This document shows positions 16,282-24,466 of a stretch of 64,000 nucleotides of DNA, one piece after another. Location: positions 558,001-622,000 of the forward strand of contig NZ_JAJTNP010000001.1 in assembly GCF_021311115.1 (NCBI RefSeq). The letters are read 5' to 3'. The position numbers were made by a program, and so were the translations under genes. The stretch's first letter is position 1. Every line of letters starts with the position of its first letter. The notes below the pieces were generated by a model. It saw only the letters and a program-made list of their open reading frames with translations, was not told the origin of the DNA and made no database searches. Source of the DNA: Chryseobacterium gwangjuense (GTDB taxonomy: Bacteria; Bacteroidota; Bacteroidia; Flavobacteriales; Weeksellaceae).

Positions 16282-17448
16282 TTATTTTTTTAACCACCAA
16301 TAATGATTTCTATATGGAATACTATAAATAGGCATTCTGAGATCATGTCCTGATGGATATAAATTAAATCCATAATATAGTGTATGTACGGCGTGAGCTC
16401 CACTACTGTTAAAGCCGACTAATGACAATTCAGCTCTCCAACCTATAGTATGAGCAGTTTTACCTCTGGTTGGACTATCTGTAAATACATATTTATTTCC
16501 GTTTCTTATTCGAGAACCATAGTCAGGATTAGTATAATCACTCTTAGCATAATAAAATGGACCGTTATTTCCATCTACTCTATGGGGATCATTATACATA
16601 GTAAATTTACTACCCCCTCCATCAGGATCATTTGTACCTACGGTTTGAACCCATTGATAGTCAGAGTATTTTTCTGAAGCACTGGTAAATTTTACTTCTA
16701 TATGAATTCCTTGTTCGTCAGTCACTGGATCAGTATATAAATCGTATGCTTCAACTTTCATTTTCCCCACATAATCTCCATCACTATCATAAACTTTAAA
16801 AGGAGTTTTAGGTTGATGCCCCGTGTCATTTGATCCGGCAACTATAAAACCTCCTCCCGAATTTACATAATCATCAAAAGAAATTGCCCCATTCTGACTT
16901 ACTTTTACAGCAACTTCATAAGAAACACCATTTCTGACAAATGACTGAATATTATTATCGGCACTAGCACTACCAGCACCACCGCCAGCTTGATTCATTT
17001 GTGTAAAGAAATCACCCATTCCATCTCCACCTCCTGTACCATAACCTCCATTGGCATAAGCAAACCAAAGAGAGTTTTCCGGAGCGTTCAATTTGAATAC
17101 ATTCGTCTCTATCTGATCCGGTGTTTGTACCTTTCTTCCATCCGGATCAATAAAACTTATCGGATTGTTATAAGCATAATTATATGGTGTAAATCTTCTG
17201 CTTGTTTCTGATAGAGGATCAATTACGCCCCAACGTCCAATGTCGCTCATATACATCCTTGCCCCATAGTCATTCCAGCCTGTTTCTTCCTGCAACTCTT
17301 TACCGTTGTATTGGTAATTGTAGGATGGATTTCCTTGGGTTTGGTTATAACCTTGGTGCTTTAACCCAAAAGGATAATAATTGTTTTTCTTCAAGAGCTT
17401 CTGCGCTGCCATTGGTGTTTTAAAGTAGCTCAAACGAACATTACCCAA
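16282..17448 (-). CDS. Orphan RHS core with unrecognised toxin tip (cassette 3)
   Basis: The frame opens as TTG within TDHLGNVRLSY and remains open upstream to the terminator hairpin at 17507, giving NNLFSKNKYIYIYTDHLGN; the first ATG is at 17412. The core runs to FIDPDGRK and is followed by a Gly/Ala-rich linker and about 240 residues of tip: SFVRNGVSYEVAVKVSQNG, VYDSDGDYVGKMKVEAYDLY, DPHRVDGNNGPFYYAK, TRGKTAHTIGWRAELSLVG and a C-terminal YRNHYWWLKK. It has several His and Asp residues but no catalytic motif I can name. It looks undamaged apart from the missing start, as expected for a donor cassette. Its immunity candidate follows after 3 bp. Confidence 0.7.
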   Translation of the reverse strand: MGNVRLSYFKTPMAAQKLLKKNNYYPFGLKHQGYNQTQGNPSYNYQYNGKELQEETGWNDYGARMYMSDIGRWGVIDPLSETSRRFTPYNYAYNNPISFIDPDGRKVQTPDQIETNVFKLNAPENSLWFAYANGGYGTGGGDGMGDFFTQMNQAGGGAGSASADNNIQSFVRNGVSYEVAVKVSQNGAISFDDYVNSGGGFIVAGSNDTGHQPKTPFKVYDSDGDYVGKMKVEAYDLYTDPVTDEQGIHIEVKFTSASEKYSDYQWVQTVGTNDPDGGGSKFTMYNDPHRVDGNNGPFYYAKSDYTNPDYGSRIRNGNKYVFTDSPTRGKTAHTIGWRAELSLVGFNSSGAHAVHTLYYGFNLYPSGHDLRMPIYSIPYRNHYWWLKK

Positions 17449-17506
17449 ATGGTCGGTATAGATGTAAATATACTTATTTTTTGAAAAAAGATTATTAACA
17501 TAAAAT

Positions 17507-17537
17507 AAAACGGGTAACCACTTAGATTACCCGTTTT
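17507..17537 (-). terminator. Terminator of immunity gene at 17634; repeated cassette boundary
   Basis: A perfect 11-bp stem (17507-17517 with 17527-17537) with loop CCACTTAGA. It is the near twin of 15706-15736, including the sequence on both sides, which marks a duplicated cassette junction. Confidence 0.8.
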
Positions 17538-17633
17538 TAATTATTTTATTTAAAATTTTCTTTGTTAATATCAATCAATAAAGGAAGCCAATATGTTTGA
17601 AACATTACCAATCAATTTGATTATGAGTGGCTT

Positions 17634-18110
17634 TTAATAATAGTATGTATAATGTTCAAAACACCAATAGCCATCTGACTCTTTTGTTGCTCTAAATAAA
17701 AACTGCATAGGCTTAATAACCTTCCATTCAGTAATAATATAAATATAAGCTTCAGTATCATTCTTAAAAAAAATATTACTACAAATTATTTTAATTTTAG
17801 AATCTTTTAATGGACCTTTTCTATGTTCTTTATCTAAAGATTTATCTAAGCGGAATTTAGAAATAACCTGATCAAGTTTACCTAAATCAATTTTTTTCTC
17901 TGAATTCAACTTAGAAATTTCACTTTCAATTGGATCATTTCCGATTAAAAGACTTGCTCTCTTATTAGGAGTTAGCCCCATACTAAACTGATTAGTAGAG
18001 AAATAGAACCTATCCAATATCTGACCGTAGATTATATATTCATCTTTTGAAATCTCTTGTGAGAAAAAACTATTGCTAATCACAAGACATATAATAATTA
18101 AATATTTCAT
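17634..18110 (-). CDS. Exported candidate immunity protein, paralogue C
   Basis: This 158-residue protein has a signal peptide (MKYLIIICLVISNSFFSQ) and a mature part EISKDEYIIYGQILDRF. It is a close paralogue of 13985-14461 and, like it, begins one base after the stop of a HETWH RHS tip (TAATATG). Differences cluster in the N-terminal half and near the Lys-rich middle, as might be expected if each matches its own tip variant. The role is inferred from pairing. TGAAACATTACC lies 24 bp after its stop. Confidence 0.75.
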   Translation of the reverse strand: MKYLIIICLVISNSFFSQEISKDEYIIYGQILDRFYFSTNQFSMGLTPNKRASLLIGNDPIESEISKLNSEKKIDLGKLDQVISKFRLDKSLDKEHRKGPLKDSKIKIICSNIFFKNDTEAYIYIITEWKVIKPMQFLFRATKESDGYWCFEHYTYYY

Positions 18111-18111
18111 A

Positions 18112-19002
18112 TTACCATTTTTTTATAAAATAATCAGGATTCATATTTGTTCTATATATTATTTCGTCAAAATAAGCGTTCCTAAAATCTAATCCTTTTT
18201 TATTTATACTAGAGGGTGCATAATTTAATTCGAAATCATATGCTCTATACTCACTAATTAACTTATGAACATAATCTGCTGTAGAAGGATTAGGATACCT
18301 TTGTTCAGCAAATCTAATAATTTCTACATGAGTTAGGTTTTTAATATCCCAAGCATGCCAAGTTTCATGAATAATATCAATACCTAACTGCAAATAACTT
18401 TTAAAAGAACTTGCCCCAAAAGTCATTGTTCCGGTATTAGAATTAGCACTATAGGGTTTAGTTATCGAGCTTTCTTCTAATAATTTGACAATTATTTTAA
18501 AACTCCCACTGGTCTCATAAAGTTTCTTTAATTGAGGTACTTTCTCTATAAAATCCATGATTGATTCTTCATCAGTTCCAGGTTTTCCACCTTTGTCAAT
18601 ATTAGCATCTTTCAACCAATCTGTAATAATTCCTGTTAAAGACATCATAGGATTACCAAACTGTTTTGGCTTCAGGAGATTCTGTAGCATATTATACGCT
18701 TCCAAACCAAAATATGTAGTCCCTCCAATTCCTCCACTACCACCTCCAACGTCGTTCCAAAATGAAGACTGTGTTCCATTATTAAGCATTCCGGCGAAAA
18801 AGTCGCTCCCCATTATCGTTGTATTTGGATCAAACTCCCAATGCCCAGCTCCATCCATCCAGCCAATCTGCCCAGGTGCTATCCCATCAGGATCAACAAA
18901 ATTGATCGGGTTATTAAATGCATAATTATAGGGAGAGTGTCTTCTCATCTTTTCTGCGAGAGGATCGATTACTCCCCAACGTCCGATATCAGACATATAC
19001 AT
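18112..19002 (-). CDS. Orphan RHS core with HETWH metallopeptidase-like tip (cassette 4)
   Basis: The first ATG in frame ([10 protein letters not shown]) is at 19002 but the same frame is open further upstream to about 19163 and encodes the usual core [16 protein letters not shown] and [14 protein letters not shown], so the reading frame is a core fragment without its own start. After DPDG (about 37-40) comes a cassette-specific linker ([17 protein letters not shown]) then the toxin [15 protein letters not shown] with HETWH at 212-216 and NPDYFIKKW at the end. The tip is closely similar to cassette 2 from GNPMMS onward while the linker differs, so recombination has swapped parts at that boundary. 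Confidence 0.75.
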   Translation of the reverse strand: MYMSDIGRWGVIDPLAEKMRRHSPYNYAFNNPINFVDPDGIAPGQIGWMDGAGHWEFDPNTTIMGSDFFAGMLNNGTQSSFWNDVGGGSGGIGGTTYFGLEAYNMLQNLLKPKQFGNPMMSLTGIITDWLKDANIDKGGKPGTDEESIMDFIEKVPQLKKLYETSGSFKIIVKLLEESSITKPYSANSNTGTMTFGASSFKSYLQLGIDIIHETWHAWDIKNLTHVEIIRFAEQRYPNPSTADYVHKLISEYRAYDFELNYAPSSINKKGLDFRNAYFDEIIYRTNMNPDYFIKKW

Positions 19003-19167
19003 CCTTGCCCCGAAATCGTTCCAGCCGGTTTCCTGTTGTACTTCTTTGCCGTTGTACTGATAATTGTAAGAAGGATTTCCTTGAGTTTGGTTATACCCTT
19101 GATGCTTTAATCCAAATGGGTAGAAATCATTTTCTTCAAGAACTCCTGTGCTGTTTTTATTATAAAA

Positions 19168-19192
19168 TTAGGGTATTGATTTAATACCCTAA
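19168..19192 (-). terminator. Terminator of lipoprotein gene at 19254
   Basis: A perfect 10-bp stem (19168-19177 with 19183-19192) has a 5-nt loop followed by TTTTA on the minus strand. The RHS core of cassette 4 begins directly after it. Confidence 0.8.
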
Positions 19193-19253
19193 CTTTTCTC
19201 ATTAGATAAAAAATAGATAACAATTTATTAATGAAAGGTATTACTTGAAATTT

Positions 19254-19667
19254 TTAATGTTTAAATACTTCTTTTCTTTCATCAATATAATTACCACAAA
19301 CATTTAAACAATCTTCAAAAATAATATTAGTTTTATCTCCAACTATTTGCTTTTCATTATCTATATTAATAATATCCTTATCTACATTGAAATTACCTGT
19401 ATATATAGTTTTTTGTAAAAAGAACATGTATTTTTTACCAACTGTTATTCTTTTTGATTTAGTTTTCAAGAGACATTTTTTTTCCTTAACAAATATCCCA
19501 CTCTTTAGCTCTTTATTTTTAATATAATAAATGTAAGAGTATTTAGTTGAATCAATTTTGTATACTACTGCTTTAATAATAGTTTCGCTATTACTATCAT
19601 TCATTTTGGTAGATTTACAACCTATTATTATGATTAATAACAGAATAAAATAAATTATTTTTTTCAT
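19254..19667 (-). CDS. Lipoprotein, candidate immunity protein of cassette 5
   Basis: This 137-residue protein has a strongly hydrophobic lipoprotein signal (MKKIIYFILLLIIIIGCKST, Cys 17). The mature part is Lys/Ile-rich with short strands (AVVYKIDSTKYSYIYYIKN, GKKYMFFLQKTIYTGNFN) and two Cys near the end (DCLNVCGNY). The family is unknown. Its ATG overlaps the stop of the toxin fragment upstream (ATGA), so the two are translationally coupled. Immunity is inferred from position and lipoprotein character. Confidence 0.65.
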   Translation of the reverse strand: MKKIIYFILLLIIIIGCKSTKMNDSNSETIIKAVVYKIDSTKYSYIYYIKNKELKSGIFVKEKKCLLKTKSKRITVGKKYMFFLQKTIYTGNFNVDKDIINIDNEKQIVGDKTNIIFEDCLNVCGNYIDERKEVFKH

Positions 19668-20090
19668 TTCCCTATATAATAAATATTACCATTTAGTTTA
19701 TTTGTCAGAATTAAAAACTCAGAAGAAATAGAAATAACACCATTGATTTTATCTCTAGAATGTATTACATTATATACCTTGGGGTCAACATCTTTATAGT
19801 TAGGATCTATACATGCTGCCTCACCATGCGAAAATAAATAAGCATCGTTTGTTGCAGTTGCTACCGTATTTCCCATTGCTGCTTTTGCTAGAGGAAAATA
19901 TAATGCTCCCAGATAGCCTTCTAATAATTCATGAAGAATACTGGTGCCAATTACTGAATTAAGAAATTTATCAGAGACTTCTAAAACTTCAGGACTCACA
20001 ATATTTGTTGCAAAAATTTTTCCATTATGTTCATAGCTTCCTCTAAATGCATCTCCCTCAAAGAAAACATTTTTTTTCTCATTAAGATCA
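19664..20090 (-). pseudogene. RHS toxin-tip fragment with HELLEG motif, no core (cassette 5)
   Basis: A GTG at 19999 gives 111 residues, but the frame is open to a stop near 20093, adding KYDLNEKKNVFFEGDAFRGS and SYEHNGKIFATNI with no in-frame ATG. The protein contains SILHELLEGYLGALY, a possible zinc-binding HExxE-type helix, and a later SHGEAACID that could supply further ligands. There is no RHS core left, so this is a detached tip still coupled to its lipoprotein partner by an ATGA overlap. Metallopeptidase character is an inference from the His/Glu pattern. Confidence 0.55.
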
Positions 20091-20226
20091 TACTTCGATT
20101 TTTAATATTTCATTATATAAATATGATTTCCACAGATATATTAAATAATGTAATTTTCATGTTACTATTCCATTCATAATCATCATTTTATTTTTTGAAT
20201 TGATATTTGAAATGTTTAAAAATATA

Positions 20227-20252
20227 AAAAGTAACCTAAAAAGGTTACTTTT
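20227..20252 (-). terminator. Terminator of immunity gene at 20265
   Basis: An 11-bp stem (20227-20237 with 20242-20252) has a 4-nt loop, 12 bp after the stop, with T-rich sequence on the minus-strand 3' side. It closes the main RHS operon. Confidence 0.8.
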
Positions 20253-20264
20253 CTTACATAACTA

Positions 20265-20939
20265 TTAATTTAATTCTATTTTATTACTTTCTAATTTTCC
20301 AGTAAAAAATTTATATTTTTTCAACTTTTGTTTTTGTTTCTCTGTAAGGAAATCATAAATATTTGAATCAATACATATTGAAAGGGATAATTTATTTTTC
20401 TTACTCCAATCTATTGGATAATAATAATAAATATATTTCTGATTTGTTATGTTATCAAAATTAATTATTGAACTAAATGTTATCTGTTGCTTAGATTTTA
20501 TAATCACTAAATTCTTATATAAATAATAATTTATTTTTGCAGAATTTGAATCCATTATTTTATTCTTATTACTCCATTTTTTAATAGAATTTAAATATTT
20601 ACTATTTATTTTCCGTTTTTCTTCTTTAATATTATTAAAACTATCATTATCAGATATTTCAATATTCTGGATATTTCCAAGAAGTTTTTCATTGTTATTT
20701 TCAACCAATAATGTTATTCCCAAAATTGGGTAGGGGAATTCATAATCAGCTATAGAGCATTGATTTTCGTGATAAGGCTTAAAAGATTTCATATCTAATG
20801 GTATTATAATATCTTCATTGCTGCCATTATAAATTGAAATGTTTGCATTTTTATCACTTTTCGAATATGACAATGTAATTTTAACCTGAGATTTACAAAT
20901 ACTATAGGATAAAAAGAAAAAGATTATTAAATTTTTCAT
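20265..20939 (-). CDS. Exported candidate immunity protein of the full-length RHS toxin
   Basis: This 224-residue protein has a signal peptide (MKNLIIFFFLSYSICKSQ) and a mature part VKITLSYSKSDKNANISIYNG, which looks like an immunoglobulin-like strand pattern. It is Lys/Asn-rich and ends GKLESNKIELN. I do not recognise the family. Its ATG follows the TAA of the 1172-residue RHS gene by one base (TAATATG), the coupling used for the other toxin-immunity pairs here. It is the last gene before a strong terminator, so it belongs to the expressed operon and would be the active immunity gene. Confidence 0.7.
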   Translation of the reverse strand: MKNLIIFFFLSYSICKSQVKITLSYSKSDKNANISIYNGSNEDIIIPLDMKSFKPYHENQCSIADYEFPYPILGITLLVENNNEKLLGNIQNIEISDNDSFNNIKEEKRKINSKYLNSIKKWSNKNKIMDSNSAKINYYLYKNLVIIKSKQQITFSSIINFDNITNQKYIYYYYPIDWSKKNKLSLSICIDSNIYDFLTEKQKQKLKKYKFFTGKLESNKIELN

Positions 20940-20940
20940 A

Positions 20941-23900
20941 TTATTTTAATTTTGATTTATACATAAAATTCCACGCAGTTTTTAATTCATAAAAATATCT
21001 ATCTACAGTATTAACACTTTTTTGGCTATAACCTAACCCATTCGGTCCATAAAAAAATTCCGCCGCTTCAAAACCAGTACGCTTACCATACCGATCACCT
21101 CCTAGATTTATTTCCCAAGTTACTCCCATAACTTCTTGAAAAAAACCAAAAGAATTACGAAAAGGAATGGAACTTTTGGGCTGCCTTGTAATCTCGCTAA
21201 ATTTATCTGCAAAAAATACTTGTGCAAATGAATGATTCATTTCATGACCTATAACAAAAGCCAGCTTTAAAATATTCTGAGCATTATTCATATTAATCAA
21301 AATATTTTGATATTCTGTTTTATTAGGACAAGTTCCGCCTGTAATATCATAAAATTTAGCCTTTGTAATTTTAAGCAATTCACTTAAAACTGGTAATTTT
21401 TTATTTAAAATATCTATATCGTCAAACTTTGCTTTGATATTTTTAGAATCTACCCAACCTGCTTTTTCCAGTTGTTGGCTTAAAGTTAAAACAGTTGTAA
21501 GTTGCATATAAGATTCAAGACTTCCTAATGTAATTCCTACGCTTTTCATGAGCTCACCTATAGTTGAAGAACTTCCGCCACCACCGCCACTCGGATCATA
21601 CCAAAATGAGTTCAAAAATGAGTTAGATCCCGGAAAAAAATCTCCTCCCATTATGGAAGTTTTGGGATCAAAATCTCCGTTAAATGCAGAATTTTCACCA
21701 TACATAGCTCGTGGATCATACGGAGCCATCCCATCAGGATCAATAAAGTTAATTGGGTTATTAAATGCATAATTATAGGGAGAGTGTCTTCTCATCTGTT
21801 CAGCCAGAGGGTCAACTACTCCCCAACGTCCGATATCGGACATATACATCCTTGCCCCGAAATCGTTCCAACCGGTTTCCTGTTGTACTTCTTTGCCGTT
21901 GTACTGGTATTTGTAAGGATTCTCAGAAAATGAAATATTGTGCTTTAACCCAAAAGGATAATAGTTATTTTCTTCAATGATCTCTGTTCCTGAACCATTT
22001 TTGGTATAGCTCAACCTCACATTTCCTAAATGGTCTGTATAGTTGTAAATATACTTATTATTTTCAAAATTGTAATAGCCTTCCGAAGTAGGGATAAATT
22101 TTGGAGAAACTGGCGGAGCAAACAAATCGCCGGTATCTTCATATTCATACTGAAACCCATCAAGATATTCGGTAATCGTATTTGCTTCTGCATTTGCTCT
22201 CCCTATTCCGTAGGTATAGATCTTTTGTAACTTGGTTCCGTCTGCTCTATACAGGTATTTTGTATTGACGTTATAATCACCTAAAAACGGAAATCTCGGT
22301 ACATAAGTTTTATCAAACTTTATATAATTTGGAAGATTCAGGAAGTTGTAATCAATTTGCAATATGCCTTTGTCAACGTGATTTTTCATATTCCCGTTAT
22401 CGTCATAGCCCATGGTATTTCCCGAGGCTTCAGGATAACCTCCATAGTTCCCGGAGCTATCAGTAACGGTCTGAAGCTGGTTCCCGATATAGATATAAGA
22501 AAGGTTGTCTATTAACTGTGCCGTACCTGTGTAATTATTACCGTTTCTCTGTAATGTGGCTATATTCCCACCAAGATCATAGGTTGCTGTTTCATTATAA
22601 AAGTTATTTTGTGGAATGGATGCATTGGGCTCAGTAAAGATTCCTGAAGTCATTCTGTTCAGGGCATCGTACTGGTAAGCGTATTTTCTCAAGATATTAT
22701 CACTGTCTGTTTTCCATATTACTTCTGAGATATTACCTGTTCTTTTTCCTGTTGCTGTACTTATCGGATCATAATACTTAAGTTCATATCCGAATAACTT
22801 TCCTGTAGCAGAAGGATCATTTAACCTGGTAAGTGCCCCTCGAATGTTATAGGCATAGTCAATACTCTGGAGGTTATTTCCCACTTTTTTATTGGAAAGC
22901 TGAGAAAGTTCGTTATAGCTATTCTCCGCAAGAAGTTCCGGTGCAAAACCGTCTACCGTATGCCAAACCTTTTGAAGCCGGTTTTTATTGTCGTACTCGA
23001 AGGTTTGTGAAATGATCTTTTCTGCATTTGAAGGCAGTCTTTTGTGATAAACTTTTGACTGCTTTACAATCCCGGTAAAATCCAATAATGATTCTGTTTT
23101 GGTATACCCACCCAGGTGATTAACAGAATGAGTACCAATAGCCCTTCCTAATTTATCGTACCAGACATAGTTTACCGTCCAGTTGTCATTTTCAATATTT
23201 TTCACATAGGAAGCTGTCGGCAGATGTTGTGTGTTATAGGTATCAGCAATATTATCACTGACTGTATTCTCTCCAAAGATCTGCGTAGGTCTTGCCATAC
23301 TTCCTGCCGGATAGGTATCATAATAGTTAATGCTCAAAATTTTTGTAAATAAAGTTGGATATGCTGAATTGGTGTAGTAGGCTGTTACACCTGTAGCATT
23401 GAAACCTCCTGTATTTCTACTTTCGTACGAATTTCCGGAAGCATTGTTTGCCAAAGTCTGTTCAGCCTCTCTGCCTGCACTTCCATAATTTTGCGAACTT
23501 GTATAGATTCCGGTAAACGCGACTCTTCCCAACAGGTCATATTTGGTAAACAACCATTGTTTTGAAGCCCCCATATTCGCATCCTGGGTCATCAATACTC
23601 TGTCATTTTTATCATAGACAATGTATTCCCATCCTTTACCCGGAACTTTCTTTTCAACCGCTCTGTTCCATCCGTCATAATAGTACTGATAGCAAAGGTT
23701 GTTCAGTGTTGTCTGATCCAATAATCCCGTCTGTACTGCCAAAGGCGGAATGACATAGGCTAACTGGCCATATTCATTATAAACATAATAGGTATCTACA
23801 TTCTGTGATCCGTCTTTTCTTCTGACAAGAATGGTCTGACCTTTCTTATTTTTGAATTCAATGCTGATGTTATCATCTTCATTGGTAACGGTATTTTTTG

Positions 23901-24459
23901 CCAGACTGTTAATACTATAAGTACCGGAATTAGCAACCGTATAATTTGTTCTGCCATTTAACCAAGAAGTTGTAACCGTATATTTGGTTACCTCTCCATC
24001 CTTATTGGCATCATAGTCAAATCTAGCAGGTTTGGTGCTCCATGCTGTTCCGACCTGTATTTGCTGCTGAACCCTATCTAAAGGAGAGTTTTCTAAAATT
24101 TTCTCCGAAGATATTTTTTCAGAGCCGTACACCGCAGGAGCATTGGCTAAAGGAGATGTATAAATAGCCCCGTTTTGAGTACCTGTTTGTGGTACCGGTA
24201 AGTAGCTGATGGTCTGTCTTCCATATTGATCATACCCTATGTGGCTTACCATATCTCTCTCCAAAGGAGTGGCTTTGATATCGATAGTCTGGATAGGTTT
24301 CCCCCAACTGTCAAAATACTGGACGTTTTCTGAACTTTTGGAACAGTCTCCGCTTAAACAGGTTTTAGAATAAATATAGTTTTCAGAAGTAGTAAGATTG
24401 GTCTGAGCAAATGACAGGGCTACAAACAACAATGCTGAAATACTTAAAATCTTTTTCAT
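20941..24459 (-). CDS. Full-length DUF6443/RHS repeat toxin with HExxH tip
   Basis: From the ATG at 24459 (a TTG two codons upstream is less likely) the protein has 1172 residues. A signal peptide (MKKILSISALLFVALSFAQ) precedes a DUF6443-type N-terminus (SENYIYSKTCLSGDC), then many YD/RHS repeats (YDALNRMTSG, YDDNGNMKNHVDKG), the core TDHLGNVRLSY to FIDPDG, a Gly-rich linker and a tip of about 200 residues with HEMNH near residue 1074. RHS shells enclose toxic tips; this one would be a zinc metallopeptidase, by motif only. It starts 7 bp after the 950-residue gene. It is the only RHS gene here with a start and signal peptide, so it is the probable recipient of tips from the downstream cassettes. 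Confidence 0.85.
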   Translation of the reverse strand: MKKILSISALLFVALSFAQTNLTTSENYIYSKTCLSGDCSKSSENVQYFDSWGKPIQTIDIKATPLERDMVSHIGYDQYGRQTISYLPVPQTGTQNGAIYTSPLANAPAVYGSEKISSEKILENSPLDRVQQQIQVGTAWSTKPARFDYDANKDGEVTKYTVTTSWLNGRTNYTVANSGTYSINSLAKNTVTNEDDNISIEFKNKKGQTILVRRKDGSQNVDTYYVYNEYGQLAYVIPPLAVQTGLLDQTTLNNLCYQYYYDGWNRAVEKKVPGKGWEYIVYDKNDRVLMTQDANMGASKQWLFTKYDLLGRVAFTGIYTSSQNYGSAGREAEQTLANNASGNSYESRNTGGFNATGVTAYYTNSAYPTLFTKILSINYYDTYPAGSMARPTQIFGENTVSDNIADTYNTQHLPTASYVKNIENDNWTVNYVWYDKLGRAIGTHSVNHLGGYTKTESLLDFTGIVKQSKVYHKRLPSNAEKIISQTFEYDNKNRLQKVWHTVDGFAPELLAENSYNELSQLSNKKVGNNLQSIDYAYNIRGALTRLNDPSATGKLFGYELKYYDPISTATGKRTGNISEVIWKTDSDNILRKYAYQYDALNRMTSGIFTEPNASIPQNNFYNETATYDLGGNIATLQRNGNNYTGTAQLIDNLSYIYIGNQLQTVTDSSGNYGGYPEASGNTMGYDDNGNMKNHVDKGILQIDYNFLNLPNYIKFDKTYVPRFPFLGDYNVNTKYLYRADGTKLQKIYTYGIGRANAEANTITEYLDGFQYEYEDTGDLFAPPVSPKFIPTSEGYYNFENNKYIYNYTDHLGNVRLSYTKNGSGTEIIEENNYYPFGLKHNISFSENPYKYQYNGKEVQQETGWNDFGARMYMSDIGRWGVVDPLAEQMRRHSPYNYAFNNPINFIDPDGMAPYDPRAMYGENSAFNGDFDPKTSIMGGDFFPGSNSFLNSFWYDPSGGGGGSSSTIGELMKSVGITLGSLESYMQLTTVLTLSQQLEKAGWVDSKNIKAKFDDIDILNKKLPVLSELLKITKAKFYDITGGTCPNKTEYQNILINMNNAQNILKLAFVIGHEMNHSFAQVFFADKFSEITRQPKSSIPFRNSFGFFQEVMGVTWEINLGGDRYGKRTGFEAAEFFYGPNGLGYSQKSVNTVDRYFYELKTAWNFMYKSKLK

Positions 24460-24466
24460 GATCAAA

